From NCBI GenBank assembly GCA_965370495.1, contig CBDUUV010000116.1:1-7041 (forward strand): a stretch of 7,041 bases of DNA. Direction: 5' to 3'. Under the pieces are notes generated by a model that had not been told where the DNA came from, did no database searches, and worked only from the letters and a program-made list of their open reading frames with translations. The translations under genes were made by a program, and so were the position numbers. This DNA is from Krumholzibacterium sp965370495. GTDB lineage: Bacteria; Krumholzibacteriota; Krumholzibacteriia; Krumholzibacteriales; Krumholzibacteriaceae. Below are positions 1 through 5,162 of the stretch, piece by piece. The stretch's first letter is position 1; every line of letters begins with the position of its first letter.

Positions 1-1
1 A

Positions 2-826
2 AGCCTTATGGGACGCTCGGAGATCCTGTACGGTAAGAGCGGTGATATTATTCCATTGTATAAAAGTAAATATTCGATAAGGGTGGACAGCTTCAGAATA
101 ATAATGTCATCAGGCAGGGAGGTCAGTGATTATCTCTCGACATTGTCGGTTGTTGACTCGGAAGGATCGATTGTCAAAACTGTTGAAATCGAAGTAAACC
201 ACCCGTTGAGGTTCGATGGCTACTATATTTACCAGAGTTCATATTACGTAAGCGACAAAGAATTTGTATGGGCCAGGTTGAAATACCAGGCTGATCCAGG
301 CGATATCCCGGCCCGGGTTATACTGAAATCTGACGAAGAAGCGAAGCTTGCGGGCACCGGTTATACGATCAGGGCGGGAAAGTTCTTTCCCGATTTCAGG
401 ATGGGAGATTCCGGGCCATACTCTGCAAGTTCTGTTGTAAGAAACCCCGCGCTGGAAGTTCGCCTTTCTTCGGGTGATGGGAGCAGAACGGGATATCTTT
501 TTCCGCTGCACCCCCGGTTCAATTCACGATTTGATCATCTTTTTGCCCTGACAGTGGAGGATATTGAACCGGTCTATTACACGGGATTGCTGATCACGTC
601 CAATCCGGGCTCGCCCGTCCTCTGGACAGGGATGATCCTGGCTTCTATCGGGCTTGTGCTTCTGTATATCTTTGATTATCGTTGCATCAACGGGTATATA
701 GGGCCTGACAGGATGGTCATGTATATCGCTGGAGGCAGGTGGAAGGTGAGTCTTCGTGAAAAGTTTGACAGTATAGAGACGCAGGTGAGAGAAAAAATGT
801 CACTGACACTCGGTGGAATCGATTGA
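2..826 (+). CDS. resB: ResB-like cytochrome c biogenesis protein, 3' part (5' end outside window)
   Basis: This is the C-terminal part of a ResB/Ccs1 protein, the membrane partner of CcsA in System II cytochrome c maturation, which passes reduced heme to apocytochrome c on the outer face of the cytoplasmic membrane. The frame is open from base 2. An ATG at 8 exists but is unlikely to be the real start, because the family has several N-terminal membrane helices before this region. Counting from that Met, the visible part is mostly the extracytoplasmic domain, with the family-like stretch NHPLRFDGYYIYQSSY at about 64-79. It then has NPGSPVLWTGMILASIGLVLLYIF at about 199-222 in two blocks: the short NPGSP lead-in and the last transmembrane helix. 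The gene ends in a cationic cytoplasmic tail with WKVSLREKFDSIETQV. The ccsA-like gene follows after 14 nt, the usual resB-ccsA order. Family assignment is firm from the motif, the final helix and the neighbour; the missing N-terminus cannot be judged. Confidence 0.85.
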   Translation, partial: SLMGRSEILYGKSGDIIPLYKSKYSIRVDSFRIIMSSGREVSDYLSTLSVVDSEGSIVKTVEIEVNHPLRFDGYYIYQSSYYVSDKEFVWARLKYQADPGDIPARVILKSDEEAKLAGTGYTIRAGKFFPDFRMGDSGPYSASSVVRNPALEVRLSSGDGSRTGYLFPLHPRFNSRFDHLFALTVEDIEPVYYTGLLITSNPGSPVLWTGMILASIGLVLLYIFDYRCINGYIGPDRMVMYIAGGRWKVSLREKFDSIETQVREKMSLTLGGID

Positions 827-827
827 C

Positions 828-834
828 AGGGGAG
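828..834 (+). promoter_or_regulatory. Ribosome binding site deciding the ccsA start
   Basis: AGGGGAG lies six bases before the ATG at 841. A TTG at 823, overlapping the upstream TGA, would extend the reading frame by six residues (MTGELC). That start has no Shine-Dalgarno at the right distance, so 841 is preferred. Confidence 0.7.
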
Positions 835-840
835 TTGTGC

Positions 841-1650
841 ATGCCTGGACAGATAGATATCACGCTTTTCTGGGCAGGGTTCTGGATATATCTTGTTTCG
901 TTCATCCTGTTCAGCATACATGCCGCTTCAAAAAGGAAGGGGATTGGAACGGGAGCTTTGACTTTTTTCTCTATCGCCCTCGTTCTTCAAACAGCAGGAC
1001 TGATCGCGAGATGGTTTATCAGTTCCCATCCGCCTCTGGCGAGCATGTATGAGTATTCTCTGACGATGTCGTGGATCATAGCCATTTGGTATATATTCAT
1101 GGTTATCAGATTCAGGAGGATCATTCTCGGCGTGATCATTTCACCTGTCATCATCATGACCCTGGTATTAGCCTCGATGTTGCCGAAAAACGCCTCGAGT
1201 CTTATGCCGGCGCTGCAGAGTTACTGGTTTTATATCCATGTCACCCTTGCCGCTGCATCGGAAGGGGCATTTATAGTGGCCGCCGGTGCGGGAATACTCT
1301 ACCTGATTCGCGGGAGAAACAGACAATATCACAGCAACCTGCCGTCACTCGAGTTTCTCGAAGAATTTGTCTCACGATCTATCAGGATGGGATATCCGAT
1401 ATTTACGATAGGTGCCCTTTTTGCCGGAGCCATCTGGGCCAAATACGCCTGGGGACGATTCTGGAGCTGGGATCAGAAAGAGACAGGCGCACTCGTCATC
1501 TGGCTTTTCTATACGCTTTTGCTGCACCAGGATGTCAGGGGTAGATGGCGGGGGAAGACTCTGGCATGGATGTCGCTTGTGGGGTTTGGGATTATCCTTC
1601 TGAGTTTTCTCGGCAATCTCTTTCTCGGCGGATTACATGCCTATATCTGA
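841..1650 (+). CDS. ccsA: CcsA/ResC-type cytochrome c synthase subunit (System II, WWD domain)
   Basis: A polytopic membrane protein of 269 residues that, with ResB, exports heme and attaches it to apocytochrome c at CXXCH sites. It carries the WWD heme-binding signature WGRFWSWDQKET at about 204-215. The usual form is WGxxWxWDPKET, so the Pro after Asp is Gln here, a small deviation. Four histidines sit where the family places its heme-ligand residues: H27 in the first helix, H133 (FYIHV), H229 (TLLLHQ) and H265 (GLHAY at the C-terminus). The SSHPPLASMYE stretch at 61-71 also matches the family's loop before the second helix pair. Several hydrophobic helices cover nearly the whole length. 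ATG at 841 has a good Shine-Dalgarno. It probably shares a transcript with the resB-like gene. Length is on the short side but typical of CcsA proteins without a fused ResB part. Family assignment is strong; the histidine roles come from family knowledge. Confidence 0.93.
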   Translation: MPGQIDITLFWAGFWIYLVSFILFSIHAASKRKGIGTGALTFFSIALVLQTAGLIARWFISSHPPLASMYEYSLTMSWIIAIWYIFMVIRFRRIILGVIISPVIIMTLVLASMLPKNASSLMPALQSYWFYIHVTLAAASEGAFIVAAGAGILYLIRGRNRQYHSNLPSLEFLEEFVSRSIRMGYPIFTIGALFAGAIWAKYAWGRFWSWDQKETGALVIWLFYTLLLHQDVRGRWRGKTLAWMSLVGFGIILLSFLGNLFLGGLHAYI

Positions 1651-1721
1651 CCTGTAATATACCGGCCACAGGCCGTATGAAATATCAGCCGGGTCTGCTG
1701 GCTCGATGTGTCTGACATGTG
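1651..1721. other. Convergent intergenic gap with small dyads, no clear terminator
   Basis: This 71-nt stretch separates two convergent genes, so transcription should end from both sides here. Visible dyads are CGGCC-ACA-GGCCG (1663-1675), CAGC/GCTG (1686-1700) and TGACA-TG-TGTCA (1713-1724, running into the minus-strand stop codon). TGAAAT at 1678 can also pair with ATTTCA at 1724. None is followed by a T-run on either strand, so no intrinsic terminator is called. Confidence 0.35.
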
Positions 1722-3215
1722 TCATTTCAGGATCATTATCTTCGAGCAGATATGAATTTTACCAGCCCTTGCCCGGGCGAAATACATTCCCGGTGCCACT
1801 GCCGTTCCCCTGTCATCCCTGCCGTCCCAGGCAAATGGATGATGTCCCCTGTCCAGCCTGTTTCTGAAAAGATGCTTGATACACGCGCCTGTTACATCGT
1901 AGATCTTCAGTTCGGCTTCGCAACTCGCAGGTATCGAGAATCTGATAATGGTTGTATTCCGGAAAGGGTTGGGCCAGGTAGTGAGCGAGAGTCCAGATAA
2001 TTCCATATCTTCTTCAGGGGGATCATCTTCTTCTCCGATACCTGTACCTGTTGGCAGGAATGTGTTGTAGTAAATCTCATCATTCCCATCCCGGCTGTCT
2101 TTCCATGCGGCATGAAGGGTCCCGTCAGGCTCGCTGGCCAGGCTGCAGAGCGTAGCTTCAGAAAGGTTGCCTGACATGCGCAAAGCACCGGTCCATCCGT
2201 TTCCATAAGACATCATATAAAAGATTCCGGAATTTGTCAGTGAAGGATAATTCGACCAGAAGATAAGATGAACTTTTCCTTCACTGCAGACGAGGCTTGG
2301 ATGGTAGTGTGTATAATTACCCGTTGTCAGGCGGATTTCGGGCCCCCATCCCTCGTCTGTAAGGCGCCTGTAATAAATCTGTTCAGCGCTCTCGCGTTTG
2401 TCGATCCAGGCAACATGGACATTTCCGCTGTCGTCGATGGCAATGTTCGGACGCATCGCGTCAGCGAGCGGGCCGGAGATGATTTCTTCATTCGACCAAC
2501 TCACGATTTTTTTTCTGTAACAGATTTTTCCCGCCGCTGAGCCGGTTGAATCCTCTCTGGTATCCCACCAGGCAACATGGACAGCACCGTCAGGCCCTAC
2601 CGCGATGGTAGGGACCATACTCATACCCGACTGGACGAAGGAAATCTGTTCAGGCTCTGCCCACATGAGAGCATTACGATTGTTGTAGATGATCTGCAGG
2701 TAGCCATCGATCTCTTCATGGTAAACGAGATGTATGTTGAATCCGTCTGCTGCGATCGAAGATGCGTATGAATCTCCATCACTGCTGGTAACCCGGGTCT
2801 CGGCAGACCATGAACCGGTCCAGATACGATGATAAATCTCCTTGTTCCCCTCCCTTGAGTCGTTCCAGACCAGATGCAGCCTGCCAAGCGAATCAACTGT
2901 GAGAACAGGTCGTTTCGACAGTTCGGCGTTTGTTGTCAGGCGTTCATCTTCTGACCAGGTACCACCTGATCTGTATTTATGATAGATCTCAAAATTTCTG
3001 TCACGTTCATCAGCCCATACGACATGTACTCTGCCATCAAGATCCACGGCAATATAATGGCCGTTGTTAGGAGAGGGGAAGGATATGTCATCGTTTTCAG
3101 TAAGCCGTATTTCCACCTGCCAGCCTTCCTGGGCAAACAGCGGGGCGCATATGACAAGGGCAAAAGCTACTAACGGTAGAATGATAAAGAAGTTTCGATG
3201 AACACAGGTTCTCAT
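1722..3215 (-). CDS. Secreted seven-bladed beta-propeller protein with FlgD/T9SS-like C-terminal domain
   Basis: A 497-residue exported protein of unknown specific role. Residues 1-28 form a signal peptide (cationic start, hydrophobic core, likely cut after APLFA). The body holds seven repeats of about 50 residues, each with a core like VHVxWxDxR then IYY and a later W: VHVVWAD (63), LHLVWND (113), IHLVYHE (161), VHVAWWD (212), VHVAWID (266), VHLIFWS (315) and LHAAWKD (367). The motif resembles sialidase/BNR-type propellers. The last repeat lacks its W-x-x-x-RLT strand, while an orphan one (GWQVEIRLTEND) sits right after the signal peptide, which fits the ring closing between the two ends. 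An acidic linker (about 391-404) leads to a FlgD-like or type IX sorting-type domain: WPNPFRNTTIIRFSIP, LKIYDVTG, WDGRDDRGTAVAPGMYF and a final KIMILK. It is therefore probably surface-exposed or released. No catalytic residues are recognised; binding of a polymer or protein is a guess. The only good start is the ATG at 3215, which lacks a strong Shine-Dalgarno. Confidence 0.88.
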   Translation of the reverse strand: MRTCVHRNFFIILPLVAFALVICAPLFAQEGWQVEIRLTENDDISFPSPNNGHYIAVDLDGRVHVVWADERDRNFEIYHKYRSGGTWSEDERLTTNAELSKRPVLTVDSLGRLHLVWNDSREGNKEIYHRIWTGSWSAETRVTSSDGDSYASSIAADGFNIHLVYHEEIDGYLQIIYNNRNALMWAEPEQISFVQSGMSMVPTIAVGPDGAVHVAWWDTREDSTGSAAGKICYRKKIVSWSNEEIISGPLADAMRPNIAIDDSGNVHVAWIDKRESAEQIYYRRLTDEGWGPEIRLTTGNYTHYHPSLVCSEGKVHLIFWSNYPSLTNSGIFYMMSYGNGWTGALRMSGNLSEATLCSLASEPDGTLHAAWKDSRDGNDEIYYNTFLPTGTGIGEEDDPPEEDMELSGLSLTTWPNPFRNTTIIRFSIPASCEAELKIYDVTGACIKHLFRNRLDRGHHPFAWDGRDDRGTAVAPGMYFARARAGKIHICSKIMILK

Positions 3216-3258
3216 ATGTCGTTACCATACAGAAATAGAATTACAAAGCTCTGCTGGA

Positions 3259-3287
3259 ATTATACAGGTTTCCGGGGTGTATTTCAA
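3259..3287 (-). promoter_or_regulatory. Sigma70-type promoter for the propeller gene
   Basis: Read on the minus strand, TTGAAA (3287-3282) and TATAAT (3264-3259) are separated by exactly 17 bp. The -10 is a perfect match and the -35 matches at five of six positions. The predicted start of transcription is near 3252, giving a leader of about 36 nt before the ATG at 3215. No other pair of this quality was seen in the gap. Confidence 0.7.
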
Positions 3288-3307
3288 ATTGAAACCCCTG
3301 AAAAACC
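3267..3307. repeat. Long imperfect inverted repeat overlapping the minus-strand promoter
   Basis: Three nested arm pairs share one centre: GGTTT (3267) with AAACC (3303), GGGG (3274) with CCCC (3295), and TTTCAA (3282) with TTGAAA (3289) around a single A. Small asymmetric bulges separate the arms. The inner left arm is also the -35 box of the minus-strand promoter, so a protein bound here would compete with RNA polymerase. An operator is the likeliest reading. No T-run follows on either strand, so it is not a terminator. Confidence 0.5.
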
Positions 3308-3328
3308 ATCTTGAAAGATATGCAGGAA

Positions 3329-3396
3329 CCGTTCAAAGCAACGGAAAACACTGCCGTGACACCTGAAAAAACTGTTCGAAACAACGGAACACACAG
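3329..3396. repeat. Pair of related 25-bp repeats, each with a dyad, upstream of the operon
   Basis: Copies at 3329-3353 and 3372-3396 are identical at 20 of 25 positions with a 43-bp period, about four helical turns. The first starts CCGTT-CAAAGC-AACGG, a perfect 5-bp dyad with a 6-bp spacer; the second starts CTGTT-CGAAAC-AACGG, with one arm mismatch. They are centred about 98 and 55 bp before the predicted start of the downstream operon. Same-face spacing and placement ahead of a sigma54-type promoter fit activator binding sites. They could equally serve the divergent minus-strand gene. Confidence 0.5.
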
Positions 3397-3408
3397 TGAA
3401 TCGGGTGC

Positions 3409-3424
3409 TGGCATGTGGAATGCA
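3409..3424 (+). promoter_or_regulatory. Candidate sigma54 (-24/-12) promoter of the transporter operon
   Basis: TGGCATG-TGGA-ATGCA matches the RpoN consensus TGGCACG-N4-TTGCA with two differences and keeps the essential GG and GC doublets at the correct spacing. The preceding base is a pyrimidine, as in the consensus. It would start transcription near 3435, about 40 nt before the ATG at 3476. An overlapping TAAAAT at 3425-3430 resembles a sigma70 -10 box, but nothing like a -35 box lies 16-18 bp upstream of it. RpoN promoters need an enhancer-binding activator, for which the upstream dyads are candidates. Confidence 0.5.
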
Positions 3425-3464
3425 TAAAATACAAGCGGGTAGCTATGTCAATCCGGGTTTAAGC

Positions 3465-3470
3465 AGGAGG
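3465..3470 (+). promoter_or_regulatory. Ribosome binding site of the substrate-binding protein gene
   Basis: A perfect AGGAGG five bases before the ATG at 3476, the strongest Shine-Dalgarno in the window. It fixes the start and agrees with the lipoprotein signal peptide that begins there. It contrasts with the poor initiation signal of the next gene. Confidence 0.85.
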
Positions 3471-3475
3471 CAGAT

Positions 3476-5152
3476 ATGCCTGCAGGGTTCAGGTTATCGA
3501 TATTACTGCTTGTATTTGCAGCAGTTATGGTTGGGTGTAAGGCTAGTGGAGATGATGGTGCCGATAACGGTTCTGGCGGAGAACTGTCCGCCCGCATGGT
3601 AAATATTCAGGGGGGGCGGCTTGTTATCGGTATGCAGCAGGAGCCCGAGATCCTCAATGAAGCTGTAAACAGCATGGTCGCTGTTGTCTATGTTTGCAAT
3701 CTGGTTTTCAGCAAGTTCGTCAAGCATAATAACAGGATGGAATTGATTCCCGATCTGATAATCGAGATACCGACCGTTGAGAACGGCGGGATTTCAGCCG
3801 ATTATCTGACATACACTTACCACCTGAGGAAGGATGCCTTCTGGCACGATGGGGTGCCCGTGACTTCGTCCGATGTCGAATTCAGCTGGAGAGTGATGAT
3901 GCACCCGGATATAAATGTCGAGACGAGGCAGGGCTGGGATATTGTTGAAAATGTCGAGACCCCTGATCCGTATACGGTCATATTTCATCTTGGGGAAATC
4001 TACGTTAATTTCGCGGGGGACTGTTTCTATGATGAATCGATACTGCCGGCTCATTTGCTGGACGGAAAACTCGGTCCCGGGTTCCAGGGGCTTGATTTTC
4101 ACAGAAACCCGGTCGGTTCGGGCCCGTTTGTATTTGAAGAATGGGTAACGGGTTCACATATCAAAGTAAAAGCGAACAGGAACTGGTACGGCGAGGGTCC
4201 GCATCTCGACGAGATAGTGATTGTTTTTATCCCTGATGGGAACGCGCTTCTGCTGCAATTCGAAACAGGCGGAGTGATGGGGATAGATAATGCTCCCGAT
4301 ATGCTGCTCAAGGTATCGGATAAGATACCTGGTATCAGGGTGTACCGGAACCCGGCGCTGTTCAACGAACATCTCGATCTTAATTTCGAAAGCCCCGGTC
4401 TCGAGGACAACCGGGTCAGAAGAGCTATCGCGATTGCAATTAACCGTGATGTTCTTTCCACGAAGATATACGAAGGAGTTTGGATCCCCGCTTTTGGGGA
4501 TGAACATCCTTCTTCGAAGTATTACAATGATATCGGCATAAGGAAGTTTGCCTTTGATCCCGTAAAAGCAAGAAGCTTGTTGAGAGAGGCAGGGTGGATC
4601 GATCTGGATGGAGACGGAATAAGGGAAAAAGATGGATCAAGGCTGGAACTGAGTATTTCCACGACTACGGGAAGACTGGGCAGGGAACGGACCGAGGTTG
4701 TGATTCAGCAACAGCTTAGAGATATCGGTATCTCTCTCGAAATAATCAATTATCATCCGACAGTCTTCTTTGGAAGTTACGATGAGGGCGGGATCCTGAA
4801 AAACGGCAAGTTTGATATAGCTCTATACGCTTTTCTGACGCCTCCTGATCCATCGACAAAGGATGGAAGTTATTCGGAAATGTTTATTCCGCCGGCAGGA
4901 CAGAATTACTCCAGGATCAGGAATGCCAGGCTTACGGAACTGCTCTCGCTGGGTAGCAGGACGGTTTCTTTCGAAGCCAGAAAAAAGATATATGACGAAG
5001 TGGCGATTATTCTCACCGATGAAGTACCCATAGTACCGCTCCTTTGGGTGACGCAGCTGGATGCCATGCCCGAACGGCTTGTAAATTATTGTCCAAATCC
5101 GACACAGTCAGGAGATACGTGGAACGCTTCAACCTGGTGGTTGAAAAAGTAG
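3476..5152 (+). CDS. Peptide-type ABC transporter substrate-binding lipoprotein (SBP_bac_5 family)
   Basis: A 558-residue extracytoplasmic binding protein of the DppA/OppA/NikA family, which captures a solute (often short peptides) and hands it to a membrane permease. The first 20 residues are a lipoprotein signal ending MVG-C21, so the protein should be membrane-anchored through Cys21. A Gly/Asp-rich spacer follows to about residue 38. Family landmarks come in order: IGMQQEPEILNEAV (51-64), YTYHLRKDAFWHDGVPVTSS (113-132), GSGPFVFEEW (214-223), NRNWYGEGPHLDEIVI (234-249), NRVRRAIAIAINRDVL (312-327), the GWIDLDGDGIREKDG loop (373-387) and DEVPIVPLLW near the C-terminus. The calcium-loop look of DLDGDGIREKDG is common in this family and is not evidence of a dockerin. 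Length is normal. A DppB-like permease is encoded two genes downstream, which supports the role. The ligand cannot be read from the sequence. Confidence 0.95.
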   Translation: MPAGFRLSILLLVFAAVMVGCKASGDDGADNGSGGELSARMVNIQGGRLVIGMQQEPEILNEAVNSMVAVVYVCNLVFSKFVKHNNRMELIPDLIIEIPTVENGGISADYLTYTYHLRKDAFWHDGVPVTSSDVEFSWRVMMHPDINVETRQGWDIVENVETPDPYTVIFHLGEIYVNFAGDCFYDESILPAHLLDGKLGPGFQGLDFHRNPVGSGPFVFEEWVTGSHIKVKANRNWYGEGPHLDEIVIVFIPDGNALLLQFETGGVMGIDNAPDMLLKVSDKIPGIRVYRNPALFNEHLDLNFESPGLEDNRVRRAIAIAINRDVLSTKIYEGVWIPAFGDEHPSSKYYNDIGIRKFAFDPVKARSLLREAGWIDLDGDGIREKDGSRLELSISTTTGRLGRERTEVVIQQQLRDIGISLEIINYHPTVFFGSYDEGGILKNGKFDIALYAFLTPPDPSTKDGSYSEMFIPPAGQNYSRIRNARLTELLSLGSRTVSFEARKKIYDEVAIILTDEVPIVPLLWVTQLDAMPERLVNYCPNPTQSGDTWNASTWWLKK

Positions 5153-5162
5153 CTGGTATATC

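Noticed and set aside
8..10. ATG at 8 as the true start of the resB-like gene
   Set aside because: The frame is open to the window edge and the family has N-terminal membrane helices that would lie upstream, so the gene is treated as 5'-partial.
823..840. TTG at 823 as the start of ccsA
   Set aside because: It overlaps the previous stop but has no suitably placed Shine-Dalgarno, while the ATG at 841 has AGGGGAG six bases upstream.
1651..1721. Bidirectional intrinsic terminator between the convergent genes
   Set aside because: The stems are only 4-6 bp and no T-run follows on either strand.
2268..2771. Plus-strand open frames opposite the propeller gene
   Set aside because: They lie wholly inside a convincing repeat-protein gene on the other strand, have no recognisable domains and no good start signals.
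3147..3149. Lipoprotein signal at Cys23 of the propeller protein
   Set aside because: The residue before Cys is Ile, not Gly, Ala or Ser, and a normal signal peptidase I site (LFA before Gln29) follows.
3329..3396. Two-unit CRISPR-like repeat
   Set aside because: There are only two imperfect copies with an 18-bp gap and no cas genes; the promoter context explains them better.
4601..4636. Calcium-binding EF-hand or dockerin loop in the substrate-binding protein
   Set aside because: DLDGDGIREKDG is a loop commonly present in this binding-protein family and there is no second copy as a dockerin needs.
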